A DNA stretch of 38,929 nucleotides from Prevotella sp. (GTDB taxonomy: Bacteria > Bacteroidota > Bacteroidia > Bacteroidales > Bacteroidaceae), in contig JALFSW010000051.1 in assembly GCA_022779305.1 (NCBI GenBank), forward strand, positions 1 through 38,929. The letters are read 5' to 3'. A program made the position numbers and the translations under genes. The notes under the pieces were generated by a model. It made no database searches and was not told where the DNA came from. It saw nothing but the letters and a program-made list of their open reading frames with translations. This document shows, piece by piece, positions 19,182-27,478 of the stretch (position 1 is the first letter of the stretch; each line of letters starts with the position of its first letter).

Positions 19182-21290
19182 ATGACAGATAAGGAACAGG
19201 TAAGGAACATCATCAAAGAAAACGACCGACGAAACGAATCCATTTATTCTAAGTTCAACCCCGTAACGGGTGAGGGTTCTATCGGAGAGCGTACAAAAGT
19301 ATGTATCTCCGATTTCGTTATGCCCGAACAATGGCTTCCAAACTCGATGATGAAGATACCATTCGTGAAGAAGCTCATTCGTAGTGGCAGTATTGAGAAG
19401 TTCCTTACAGATGTTCTCCATATTACACCCAATGACACAGACCGTCGAAAGGTCTCAAAGAAACTCATCCGACTGCGTTATAATCATGACTTCGCTTTCT
19501 GGGCGGCAACGCTTGCTTACATCAAGGCAAAAGGTGGAGGTAAAGATGTGCTGTTCAGGCTTAACCGGGCGCAGAGAAAACTTATAGCGAAGTTTGAAAA
19601 AGACAGGCTGGCAGGAAAGCCCATTCGCCTTATTCTGCTGAAAGCCCGTCAGTGGGGTGGCTCTACCGCAACACAGATGTATTTCGCATGGCTACAGTTT
19701 ATGCACAAAGTAGGTCTTAACTCCCTCATCATTGCGCATCAAGGCTCAACCTCGGACGAAATCAAGGATATGTTTGACCGTATGATAAAGGAGTACCCTG
19801 TTGAACTCCTGCACAAAATGGGCGAGGCATACTCTGATACCGAGGCGAAGATTGTCGGTGTGGGTAAAAGTGGCTCCATACACCGTGTTCCACAGCGTAA
19901 CTGTAAAATCAAAATCGGTACGGCTGAGCGCCCAGATGGCTGCCGTGGTGGTGATTACAACCTTGTTCACCTTTCAGAGGTGGGTATTTGGAAATCTACG
20001 GAGGGAAAGACCCCCGAAGATATAGTGCGTTCTGCCTGCTCCGGTATTTTGTATCAGCCTTATACTATGATTGTGATGGAGAGTACCGCCAATGGTACAG
20101 GCAACTTCTTCCACAGAGAGTATGAGGCGGCATCAGACCCACACATTCCCTCACAGTTTGATGCACTGTTTATTGCATGGTTTGATATTGAACAGTATTC
20201 CTTGCCTTTTGCATCAAAAGCGGAACTTACTGCTTTTGCAACAAATCTCTATATCAATAGGGAAAATGCCAATGTGATGTCCACTCGTGAAGAAAGTGGA
20301 AAATATCTGTGGTGGCTATGGAACAAGGGCGCAACTCTTGAAGCCATACACTGGTATATGGAGGAACGCTCCGGCAAGAACGACCACGGTGTGATGGCAA
20401 GTGAGTACCCATCAGATGATATAGAAGCTTTTGTACACTCTGGTTCAATGGTATTCGACCGCTATCAGGTTGAAGAATTCAAGCCGGCGTGCCGTCCTCC
20501 TCGTTTCATTGGTGATGTCTACGGCAAACAGGCAGAGGGAGAGGATGCGCTTACAGGATTGCGTTTCCATGAGGATGCCCAAGGCTTGCTGTGGGTATGG
20601 GCTTTGCCTGAAGACGATGAGGATGTGGAGATAACCGACCGCTACCTCACTATAGTCGATGTTGGAGGTAGAACGGAAAAAGCCGACTGGTCGGATATAG
20701 TTGTTTTTGACCGTATCAATCTTATGGATGGTGGTCGCCCTGCGGTAGTGGCAGAATGGTACGGACATTGTGATATGGATATCTTAGCGTGGAAGTCAGC
20801 ACAGATTGCAGGTTTCTATAACAACTCCTTATTGGTAATTGAAAGTAATACTATGGACAGTAGAGACAAAGAACGTCATGTTGAGGGTGGCGACCAATCA
20901 TTGTATATTCTCAATCAGATAGGGAGCGTATATCCTAATATGTACGCACGCAGACAGAGTGAGGATGAGATACGGCAAGGGGTGCCAAAGAAATACGGCT
21001 TTAACACCAACCCAGCGACAAAGCCCATGATTATATCAACCCTCATTAAGTGCGTTCGTGAACATCTTTATACCGAGCGAGATATGCGTGCGCTTGATGA
21101 GTTGCTTGTATATGAGAAGAAACAGAATGGCTCATACGGTGCTATTTCTGGGAGACATGACGATAAGGTTATGACAAGAGCCATCGGTATGCATATCTGT
21201 CTGTATGAAATGGATATGCCTATGATAATCGAAAAGAAAGAACAGAAAGTTTCTTTCCATCATAAACCAATGACAGCTGCTACAATTTAA
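19182..21290 (+). CDS. Terminase large subunit
   Basis: 702 residues. I chose ATG 19182, right after the portal stop, over an earlier in-frame ATG at 19092 inside the portal gene. ATPase motor motifs: a Walker A-like K-A-R-Q-W-G-G-S-T at residues 154-162, a Walker B-like L-V-H-L-S-E-V with catalytic E266, and an E-S-T-A-N-G coupling-type motif downstream. The C-terminal RNase H-like nuclease has acidic residues D493 (I-V-D-V-G-G-R), E554 (V-I-E-S-N) and D660/D661 (G-R-H-D-D-K-V). Both halves look intact. It cuts and pumps DNA through the portal. The order portal then large terminase is the reverse of the common arrangement. Its 3' end overlaps the converging gene 21287-21745 by four bases. 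Confidence 0.93.
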   Translation: MTDKEQVRNIIKENDRRNESIYSKFNPVTGEGSIGERTKVCISDFVMPEQWLPNSMMKIPFVKKLIRSGSIEKFLTDVLHITPNDTDRRKVSKKLIRLRYNHDFAFWAATLAYIKAKGGGKDVLFRLNRAQRKLIAKFEKDRLAGKPIRLILLKARQWGGSTATQMYFAWLQFMHKVGLNSLIIAHQGSTSDEIKDMFDRMIKEYPVELLHKMGEAYSDTEAKIVGVGKSGSIHRVPQRNCKIKIGTAERPDGCRGGDYNLVHLSEVGIWKSTEGKTPEDIVRSACSGILYQPYTMIVMESTANGTGNFFHREYEAASDPHIPSQFDALFIAWFDIEQYSLPFASKAELTAFATNLYINRENANVMSTREESGKYLWWLWNKGATLEAIHWYMEERSGKNDHGVMASEYPSDDIEAFVHSGSMVFDRYQVEEFKPACRPPRFIGDVYGKQAEGEDALTGLRFHEDAQGLLWVWALPEDDEDVEITDRYLTIVDVGGRTEKADWSDIVVFDRINLMDGGRPAVVAEWYGHCDMDILAWKSAQIAGFYNNSLLVIESNTMDSRDKERHVEGGDQSLYILNQIGSVYPNMYARRQSEDEIRQGVPKKYGFNTNPATKPMIISTLIKCVREHLYTERDMRALDELLVYEKKQNGSYGAISGRHDDKVMTRAIGMHICLYEMDMPMIIEKKEQKVSFHHKPMTAATI

Positions 21291-21745
21291 GGCTTCTCGT
21301 TCTTATCCTGTGAACAATCCTTATACCTGTTGAATTGCTTATCATACCAGCCGTTCTTTATGCGGTAGATTAGTTCTCCTACTGTACGTGGTGTCATGTA
21401 AAACCTTGGTGCAGGTTGGTTTACTACCATTATTGCAAGTGCATAAATTGATTTTTCGGGATATTTCTCACGGACAGCAAGAAAACGGCGGAAAATCTCT
21501 TCAAACATTTCACGTTTGTTTTTACGCATATTGAGTAATGGTTTTCCTGCGAGTAACGAAGATATGACGATTGCGGCACGCTCCTCACTCACCCAAAAAC
21601 GAGAGCATGGAGAGTTTGCCACTTGCTCAAAGATTTGAGGCATGATGATATAACCTACCTCGGATAATTTTTCTTGGTAGACCCGTAGGAGTTCTTGGTT
21701 GCGCTCTTTGGTAAAGTCGAGTATGCAGCCATAATGTTTTACCAT
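21287..21745 (-). CDS. Conserved hypothetical protein opposing the structural operon
   Basis: 152 residues on the minus strand between terminase and scaffold, the only opposing gene in the 17-31.5 kb block. It is basic and mainly helical; visible motifs are R-F-W-V-S-E-E-R-A-A (about 49-58), L-L-A-G-K-P-L-L-N-M-R-K-N-K-R-E-M and V-N-Q-P-A-P-R-F-Y-M-T-P. I recognise this as a protein often found beside terminase genes in Bacteroidota prophages; function unknown. Candidates are a DNA-binding regulator or a small-terminase-like partner. A possible own promoter TATCTTTA lies at 21765-21772 (minus). Its 3' end overlaps the terminase stop by four bases. Confidence 0.75.
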   Translation of the reverse strand: MVKHYGCILDFTKERNQELLRVYQEKLSEVGYIIMPQIFEQVANSPCSRFWVSEERAAIVISSLLAGKPLLNMRKNKREMFEEIFRRFLAVREKYPEKSIYALAIMVVNQPAPRFYMTPRTVGELIYRIKNGWYDKQFNRYKDCSQDKNEKP

Positions 21746-21764
21746 ACTTATTAGAATTTTGCCG

Positions 21765-21772
21765 TAAAGATA
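21765..21772 (-). promoter_or_regulatory. Weak promoter box for the opposing gene
   Basis: On the minus strand TATCTTTA, one mismatch from TAnnTTTG, lies 19 bases before the ATG at 21745. No good -33 element is seen, so this is tentative. Confidence 0.3.
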
Positions 21773-21820
21773 CTAAAATCATCTCACAAAAGATAAAAGA
21801 AAAAGGAATAATTATCACAT

Positions 21821-21828
21821 TATATTTG
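21821..21828 (+). promoter_or_regulatory. Candidate promoter for scaffold-capsid genes
   Basis: TATATTTG followed by CA matches the TAnnTTTG box with the same trailing CA as the other candidates. It lies 37 bases before the scaffold ATG, after a gene on the opposite strand. An independent start here is needed for the capsid genes unless transcription reads through from the portal promoter. Confidence 0.5.
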
Positions 21829-21865
21829 CAGGTAAATAAATCACAACTCTACGAGTATCAACGAC

Positions 21866-22603
21866 ATGGATACAATTGAAAACAAAGAAGTCAGCAAAAG
21901 AGACCGACACATCGGTCGTTTGCGTGAAAAGTACCCTGATAAGAGCTTCGAGAACGATGATGAAATCTACGGTCAGATAAGTGAGGACTACGATAACTAT
22001 GAAAAGGAACTCGGTGGTTATAGAGAACGCGAAAAGGCACTTTCTGATATGTTTGCTTCCGATCCTCGCAGTGCGGAGTTCCTTACTGAAATGAGCAAAG
22101 GAGGAAACCCCGTGCTTAGTCTGTTGAAGAATTTCGGACCAGATATAAAGGAAGCCCTTGATGACCCCGAGAAGATGCAAGAACTTGCGGATGCATGGGC
22201 GGAAGAACAACAGCGAATCGCCCAAAGCAAACAGCTTGACGACGAGTACGCAGAGAATTTGCCTAAGTCATTGGAAGCACTCCAAAAGTTTCAAGAGGAA
22301 CGAGGACTTACTGATGAACAGACCGATGAAATCATCTTCCACCTCATCAATATTGTGCGTGATGGTGTAATGGGAAAATTCTCACCGGAGATGTTCGACC
22401 TTATGACAAAGGCTATCAACCATGACGAGGATGTCGCAGATGCACAAGAAGAAGGTGAGGTCGCAGGGCGTAACCAAAAGGTTACCGAAAAATTACGCAA
22501 GAGCAAGAACGGTGATGGACTTGCGCCTCTCAATGGCAAGAACAACCAGCAAGGTAGTAGAAAGCAGGACATGGACATCTTCGACATTGCAAACATGGCA
22601 TGA
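21866..22603 (+). CDS. Capsid scaffolding-type protein
   Basis: 245 residues, strongly charged and almost all predicted helix. The acidic body (E-Y-A-E-N-L-P and E-D-V-A-D-A-Q-E-E-G regions) is followed by a short basic stretch (R-N-Q-K-V-T-E-K-L-R-K-S-K, about 207-219) and a disordered Asn/Gln/Gly tail. Position directly before the capsid gene, size and charge pattern fit a podovirus scaffold, whose basic C-terminal helix binds coat protein. No protease motif is seen. It overlaps the next small gene through ATGA at 22600-22603, implying coupled translation. Confidence 0.75.
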   Translation: MDTIENKEVSKRDRHIGRLREKYPDKSFENDDEIYGQISEDYDNYEKELGGYREREKALSDMFASDPRSAEFLTEMSKGGNPVLSLLKNFGPDIKEALDDPEKMQELADAWAEEQQRIAQSKQLDDEYAENLPKSLEALQKFQEERGLTDEQTDEIIFHLINIVRDGVMGKFSPEMFDLMTKAINHDEDVADAQEEGEVAGRNQKVTEKLRKSKNGDGLAPLNGKNNQQGSRKQDMDIFDIANMA

Positions 22604-22764
22604 TAGAACAGGTGGTAAAAATAGTTAGCAATCCCAATATAGAGCCAAATAAAGGGAGTGCAGGATACAAGACCCAAATATATGGGGCAGCAGCGACGGT
22701 AAGCAATTTAGCCAATGCCACTGGTGGTATCAAAGCTGATAACCTCGTCAAGCCCAGCATGTAA
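22600..22764 (+). CDS. 54-residue protein resembling the capsid N-terminal arm
   Basis: A short frame that starts inside the scaffold stop (ATGA) and ends 30 bases before the capsid ATG. Its last 24 residues (AATVSNLANATGG..., ending NLVKPSM) align without gaps with capsid residues about 33-56 (AATVSAVAGATGG..., continuing NLITPDI): 14 of 24 identical by my hand alignment. DNA identity is clearly lower than the protein match, which suggests selection on the protein. It may be a small capsid-interacting protein, or a leftover of a duplicated capsid gene. Translational coupling argues for real expression. Confidence 0.6.
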   Translation: MIEQVVKIVSNPNIEPNKGSAGYKTQIYGAAATVSNLANATGGIKADNLVKPSM

Positions 22765-22794
22765 AAATAGATTATTCATTTTAATTTTTTTCAA

Positions 22795-24321
22795 ATGGCA
22801 ACAGAACAAACAGTACAACAACATGTGGGTGGCTATCAGCAGCCCGCAGCAGGTACAGCAGGTGTTCAGGCCCAAGTGGGGGGACAGGCAGCTACCGTGA
22901 GTGCGGTAGCAGGTGCTACGGGTGGCGTTGGCGCAGGTAACCTCATCACGCCTGACATCGACCAAAAGCTGTACAAGTTTAAGAGTGATGACACTCCGAT
23001 GATGCAGATTATGCTGCATTCAAAGCGAGTGAATGTAAAGAGCCCCGTTGTCCGACACTACATCATTGACGAGCCCAAGAGTTTCGTTACAACCAAGGAT
23101 AAGGTGGTTAAGAGTTCGGACAACCAGTTTATTCTTCCTTTGTTGAGCCAAGACCAGAAGTTGCCTCGTCCTTACACAACACTTCTTGTAAAGGGTGTGG
23201 ATGGTTACGATGCAACAGGTCAGAAACCTACTCCGGGCAAAGACCTGATGATATTCATTGTGGGCAAGGACACTACAAGTGGAAATCCTGTAGCAATCGC
23301 CGTGAACGGTCCCCGTGCCGTATCAGGTGATGAAAGTTGCACCACACCTGATATTCCAGCCGGAACTGTGTGCGTTCTTATGGCTAATGCCTGCTACGAG
23401 ACACAGAAAGAGGTAGAACCCGACCTCGTAGTCCCCCAGCCAATCGACCTGCACCTGCAGAAGCGTATCATGAACAGCGTTGTTTCTGATTACTTCGATG
23501 CACAGGATAAGCAGATTCCATTCGACCATGCAATCATTGCAGAGGCACAGATTACCAACTTCAAGGTAAAGGGAAACCGCACCCTGTATGCAGGTAGAAA
23601 AGGTAAGATTTCTGTTGACACCAAGATTGGTCCACAGGATGTTTACTTCTCAGAGGGTGTGCGCTATCAGGTCAAGAAAGAGATTAAAGATGATGGAAAA
23701 TGGTCATTCAAGAAGTTCATCGCTCTTGCCAAGCTCATCTTTACAGGGGAGGATGTGCCCAAGACCATTCTCGGTCTGTGCGGCAAGAACTTCCTTGAAA
23801 AGATACAGACAATCGACTTCTCTGAACACCCGGAGGTACGCATTGAGGTGAAACTGAATGCTCTCGGCTGGGAAGTTACCCGTATCCATACCGTATTCGG
23901 TAATCTTGAGTTCAAGCACGACCCGACACTCGACCGACTTCGCTGGAGCAATTCATGCTTCATGATTGCCTACGACCGTTGTGTACACTATGTATATAGT
24001 GCAGAGCATACGGACAAAGACCGTGTAGAGGGCGAAGAGGCAACACGCAACGCTACCATTGTATGGGATGGTCTCGGTCTGAAAGGCACTTGCCATGTAT
24101 GGATAGACGGTGAGGGCTCTGATAACAATTACGGAACAGATGTTCTCCACATGCACTTGTGGAACAGCGACCAAGCACCTGCTGCTCCAAAGGAGAATAG
24201 CGTTTACTACCTCATGGTGGATTGTCCTGCTATCAACAGCAAGGCTGTAAGCGGTACTGTATGGACATATAAGAACTCTGCATGGGAGCCTTATACAGGC
24301 GAAATTCCATTAGGTAACTAA
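22795..24321 (+). CDS. Major capsid protein
   Basis: 508 residues, start ATG 22795 after an A/T-rich leader (TTTTTTTCAAATG). The N-terminal 50 residues are a flexible Gly/Ala/Gln arm. The body has mixed beta and alpha composition. A stretch TVFGNLEFKHDPTLDRL (about residues 368-384) resembles the conserved C-terminal part of N4 gp56-like HK97-fold capsids. Position after the scaffold and before a strong terminator agrees. The end (about 440-508) is beta-rich with many Trp/Tyr and may be an extra surface domain. Exact capsid family is inference. Confidence 0.82.
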   Translation: MATEQTVQQHVGGYQQPAAGTAGVQAQVGGQAATVSAVAGATGGVGAGNLITPDIDQKLYKFKSDDTPMMQIMLHSKRVNVKSPVVRHYIIDEPKSFVTTKDKVVKSSDNQFILPLLSQDQKLPRPYTTLLVKGVDGYDATGQKPTPGKDLMIFIVGKDTTSGNPVAIAVNGPRAVSGDESCTTPDIPAGTVCVLMANACYETQKEVEPDLVVPQPIDLHLQKRIMNSVVSDYFDAQDKQIPFDHAIIAEAQITNFKVKGNRTLYAGRKGKISVDTKIGPQDVYFSEGVRYQVKKEIKDDGKWSFKKFIALAKLIFTGEDVPKTILGLCGKNFLEKIQTIDFSEHPEVRIEVKLNALGWEVTRIHTVFGNLEFKHDPTLDRLRWSNSCFMIAYDRCVHYVYSAEHTDKDRVEGEEATRNATIVWDGLGLKGTCHVWIDGEGSDNNYGTDVLHMHLWNSDQAPAAPKENSVYYLMVDCPAINSKAVSGTVWTYKNSAWEPYTGEIPLGN

Positions 24322-24345
24322 GTTTTCAAACATCAATTAGAAACC

Positions 24346-24383
24346 ATAGGCGGATAGGTTTATGACCGTCCGCCTATTTTATT
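24346..24383 (+). terminator. Rho-independent terminator after the capsid gene
   Basis: A perfect 9-bp stem ATAGGCGGA (24346-24354) / TCCGCCTAT (24369-24377) is followed by TTTTATT. Inside the loop GGT and ACC can extend the pairing. It starts 25 bases after the capsid stop and ends just before the next gene on the same strand, so it could set capsid mRNA level apart from the later genes. Partial read-through must occur unless there is an unseen promoter downstream. Confidence 0.85.
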
Positions 24384-24392
24384 AAGATACAA

Positions 24393-24971
24393 ATGAAGAA
24401 ACAGAACATTATCTACGGTGTGGCTGGTATGCTCGAATACCAAGCCCTTATCAAGGTTGGCAGTGCAAAGATGAAGATACCGTTCACGAACGGATCATCC
24501 AATGAAGCTGGGCGTACTCCTGCAACCTTTTCTACCAGCAATACAGTTATTCAGTTAGCCATAGAGAACAGCAAAGAGTTCAAAGCCGGACTTATCAGCA
24601 GAGTTCATGTGGCGAAAACCGATGAGGATGTGTATATTGAGAGCGAGCATGTAGCCCTGCAGGGCGATGAGGTTGCAGATACTCACACTCCCGCCGATGA
24701 AACAGGTAACAACGAAGTACCTGCAGAGGATGAGCAAGGTGCAGACACTCCAGACAAAGCAGAACAGGAACAAGCGACAGAGGAAACTTCAGCAATGCAG
24801 CCTGTGGAAGAAACCATTAATACAGTAACCCGTAAGGAGTTTGCATGCAATGACGATGCAAAGGACTTCTTCGAGACAGAGTTCGGAGTAAAGCGTAGTA
24901 CACTACGTAACCGTGCCGACATCATTGCTTGTGGCAAGAGTAATGGTATAGATGTAGTATTTACAGACTAA
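24393..24971 (+). CDS. Head-associated protein with acidic linker and small C-terminal helical domain
   Basis: 192 residues in three parts. Residues 1-90 are a compact domain with K-M-K-I-P-F-T-N-G-S-S and N-T-V-I-Q-L-A-I-E-N-S-K-E-F. Residues about 91-140 are a disordered Glu/Asp/Thr/Pro/Gln linker. Residues about 146-192 form a small domain (D-A-K-D-F-F-E-T-E-F-G-V ... I-A-C-G-K-S-N-G-I) that looks like a helix-extension-helix (SAP/HeH-like) fold. I recognise the arrangement from Bacteroidota phage head modules; the job is unassigned (decoration or head completion). It sits between the capsid and the adaptor genes. Confidence 0.72.
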   Translation: MKKQNIIYGVAGMLEYQALIKVGSAKMKIPFTNGSSNEAGRTPATFSTSNTVIQLAIENSKEFKAGLISRVHVAKTDEDVYIESEHVALQGDEVADTHTPADETGNNEVPAEDEQGADTPDKAEQEQATEETSAMQPVEETINTVTRKEFACNDDAKDFFETEFGVKRSTLRNRADIIACGKSNGIDVVFTD

Positions 24972-24985
24972 TCAGTTTTTAGATT

Positions 24986-25621
24986 ATGGTATACGAAGTT
25001 AAGGACATTCTGCGTGATGTACGTATAGCCATAGACGAGAACAAAACCAATGAGCAGCTTATAGCAGATGAAGACATTGACACCCTGATGCTTGACGACA
25101 TCATTACCTCTAAGGTAATTGATGGCGTCAAGAGGGTGCATAGTGAAGCACCTGTATATTTACTTGATGGTGGATATAACTTCGGTGATGGCATCTATTG
25201 GGGTGAGATGGAAAGTGGTTGGTGTCTACTTCCTGACGATTTTATGCGTCTTGTCGTTTTTCAAATGGATGATTGGGAACGTGCCGTATACCATGCCATC
25301 AGCGAAGATGACAAAGAGTATCAATTACAGAGCAGTAGGTTCAAGGGAGTAAGAGGAACGGCGCAAAGACCTGTGTGTGCAGTGGCTATTCGTCCAGAGG
25401 GCAGAGCTTTGGAGTTTTATTCTTGCAAAAGCACCGATGCAAAAGTTAAGCGTGCGGTGTACTTGCCTTATCCTCGAATTGATGAAGATAATGGTGTGGA
25501 GATTTGCGAACGTTGCTACCAGTCTGTTGTTTATATGATTGCTTCTTTGGCTCTGTTTACATGCGAAAGCACCGAGCAAGGGAAACTATTGTTAGAATTA
25601 TCTAAATCAGCATTGGTATGA
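24986..25621 (+). CDS. Head-tail adaptor/connector-type protein
   Basis: 211 residues, helix-rich at both ends with a central beta part. It starts V-K-D-I-L-R-D-V-R-I-A-I-D-E and has L-D-D-I-I-T-S-K-V-I-D-G-V-K-R, followed by L-L-P-D-D-F-M-R-L-V. This order (helical start, P-D-D-[FY]-x-R-[LM] motif, C-terminal helix after a Cys pair) resembles podovirus adaptor proteins such as P22 gp4 / T7 gp11-like connectors. Position after the head genes and before appendage genes agrees. The stop overlaps the start of the next gene (ATGA at 25618-25621). Confidence 0.6.
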   Translation: MVYEVKDILRDVRIAIDENKTNEQLIADEDIDTLMLDDIITSKVIDGVKRVHSEAPVYLLDGGYNFGDGIYWGEMESGWCLLPDDFMRLVVFQMDDWERAVYHAISEDDKEYQLQSSRFKGVRGTAQRPVCAVAIRPEGRALEFYSCKSTDAKVKRAVYLPYPRIDEDNGVEICERCYQSVVYMIASLALFTCESTEQGKLLLELSKSALV

Positions 25622-27048
25622 GTTATAAAAACACACAGATAGACGGTGATGTTTCTATCGGAAGAAATGTAGCCATTGGCGGCAATGCAAAAGTGCAGGG
25701 CAACGCAACTGTAAAGAAAAACTTAACGGTTGAGGGTTGGCTTGATGCTAAGCATATTAAAGGAGTCTGCAAAGGATTGTTTAAGAGCCTTGAAAGTTTG
25801 AGGCACTATTACCCTAAGCCATGTAACGGTTGGTGGGCGCTTGTTGGGAATTCTGTTCCTTGTTCTATATACGTAGTAGAAGATGGAGAATGGATAGCAA
25901 CTGGAGGAATCGGAGGTAATCCATCTATAAATAGCGAGGTTTACGACAAAGCAATTGAAAGATTAGAGCAGGAGTTAGAAAACAAGACTTCCGTTTCTGT
26001 TGTCAATAATCTCGTTGATGGTGGGGCAACTTCTGCGTTAAGTGCTGAACAAGGGAAAGTGTTGTTGAGTGAAATCGATAAGATAAAGACTTCGCAGATA
26101 CTCACTCTTTCTGATTTCAATGCTTTTCCTAAGACTCACCAAGAAGGAATAGACTTTGTTAAGGCTGGCAATTCAGCGCACTTCACTATCGTTAATGATG
26201 GGTCAGTTAAAGCCCCTATGGGCACGGTTAGCATCTTTAGCGACTTTCGTGGGCATTTGATTACAGAGGTATTGGAAACTCGAGGACGCATCTCTGAAGA
26301 TGGCAGTGCATTAATATTAGGACACTATTACCAAGCCCCTAAGCGTTACTATCGTAACTATGCACTTAACTATACTAATGCCCAGTACGGATTAGTACAA
26401 GATAAGTGGACGGAGTGGCAGGAGTTAAGGGATGAACAATTCGTAAGACTTTCCAACTATCTAAGTAATTCTATATTAATCTACGACTGTTCACCAGATA
26501 GAGAAGTGCGCACGTTAGCAGAAGCGTTAGATGTATTAGGATCTAACGATGCAGGGTACAAGGTGATTAGTTTTATTGATTCTGAGAAGTCTAAGCGTGT
26601 TATATACTATTGTGATAGCGCAGAACTGAGTGTTAATACGTCCGACTGGAAGCGTATTGTAACAGAGGATGAACTCGACAACTACGCACGTGATTCAGAG
26701 GTGTTACCAAGCGTTGTATCATTTGATGGCTTTGTATCGAACGTTGAAGCGAAGATGCAGAGTGTAATAGGAGAGGTCTCCGTTGTCTTTGATTCGGTGA
26801 AGAAAACATTTGTTGCCAAGCGTGGGTTGATTGATTACTACAACAATTGGAGTAACGGTAATCACTATCTCACTTGGAATTCGGGTCAAGCAATGCCACG
26901 TAGTGGAATAATCTTCTACCATAAAGGTAGCGGAACTATTTACACGTGGAATGGTGAGCAATTGGTACTGATAAGTAATAATACAGTGGAGGTTAAAGAT
27001 GCTGCGAGTATCACTCCCGAAGAGATTGATAAAATCATAGGTAGGTAA
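25618..27048 (+). CDS. Tail fibre/appendage protein with beta-helix-like start
   Basis: 476 residues. Residues 6-40 are short repeats of the G-[DN]-[VA]-x-[IV] kind (GDVSIGRNVAIGGNAKVQGN), as in left-handed beta-helix collars of fibres. Residues about 128-160 hold a coiled-coil-like link with G-A-T-S-A-L-S-A-E-Q-G-K. Residues about 160-275 form a module shared with the 27479-28465 product (see findings). The C-terminus ends S-I-T-P-E-E-I-D-K-I-I-G-R, a tag also shared. Its role is probably receptor contact on the virion or head/tail fibre; the exact place is unknown. It is coupled by overlap to the genes on both sides. Confidence 0.75.
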   Translation: MSYKNTQIDGDVSIGRNVAIGGNAKVQGNATVKKNLTVEGWLDAKHIKGVCKGLFKSLESLRHYYPKPCNGWWALVGNSVPCSIYVVEDGEWIATGGIGGNPSINSEVYDKAIERLEQELENKTSVSVVNNLVDGGATSALSAEQGKVLLSEIDKIKTSQILTLSDFNAFPKTHQEGIDFVKAGNSAHFTIVNDGSVKAPMGTVSIFSDFRGHLITEVLETRGRISEDGSALILGHYYQAPKRYYRNYALNYTNAQYGLVQDKWTEWQELRDEQFVRLSNYLSNSILIYDCSPDREVRTLAEALDVLGSNDAGYKVISFIDSEKSKRVIYYCDSAELSVNTSDWKRIVTEDELDNYARDSEVLPSVVSFDGFVSNVEAKMQSVIGEVSVVFDSVKKTFVAKRGLIDYYNNWSNGNHYLTWNSGQAMPRSGIIFYHKGSGTIYTWNGEQLVLISNNTVEVKDAASITPEEIDKIIGR

Positions 27049-27464
27049 TGGAAAGAAAATATCTTGACTTAGACGGAATGAAGTTATTTGCAAAAAAGTT
27101 GCAAAACAAACTCATTCGTAAACAGAGAGAACTAAAGAATACTAATTGGATAGGTGGAGTTCATCCAGAAGAGTTCTTAATTCTTGATAATTCTACGTAT
27201 TCTTATAGCGAAGGGCAGGTATGGTGGATAACCTTAGACGAGAAGTATTGCGTAGATGACAGAGCGAAGAATATAGACTTTATTGTCATTACTGGGAGTA
27301 AGACAGCCAAAGTTGCAATAGGCGGTTTCTTGAGCGTTAGTGGAGCGCAAAAAGTGCTCGAAGCGAACTCTACATATTTATTTAGGTTTTACGGATTTGG
27401 GTCGTCGGTATACAACGGTAAACCAATCGGTAAACGTGGTTTTTTAATAACAGAAAAATTATAA
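27048..27464 (+). CDS. Small appendage protein sharing the KYLDL N-terminal tag
   Basis: 138 residues, start ATG sharing one base with the previous stop. The first 20 residues (MERKYLDLDGMKLFAKKLQN) match the start of the next gene's product (MEKKYLDLEGLRHYNGKLKN), which implies a common attachment peptide. The rest is beta-rich with many Tyr/Trp/Phe (V-W-W-I-T-L-D-E; Y-L-F-R-F-Y-G-F-G) and resembles a small receptor-binding or fibre-tip domain. No enzyme motif. Confidence 0.7.
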   Translation: MERKYLDLDGMKLFAKKLQNKLIRKQRELKNTNWIGGVHPEEFLILDNSTYSYSEGQVWWITLDEKYCVDDRAKNIDFIVITGSKTAKVAIGGFLSVSGAQKVLEANSTYLFRFYGFGSSVYNGKPIGKRGFLITEKL

Positions 27465-27478
27465 AAAAATATTAGAAT

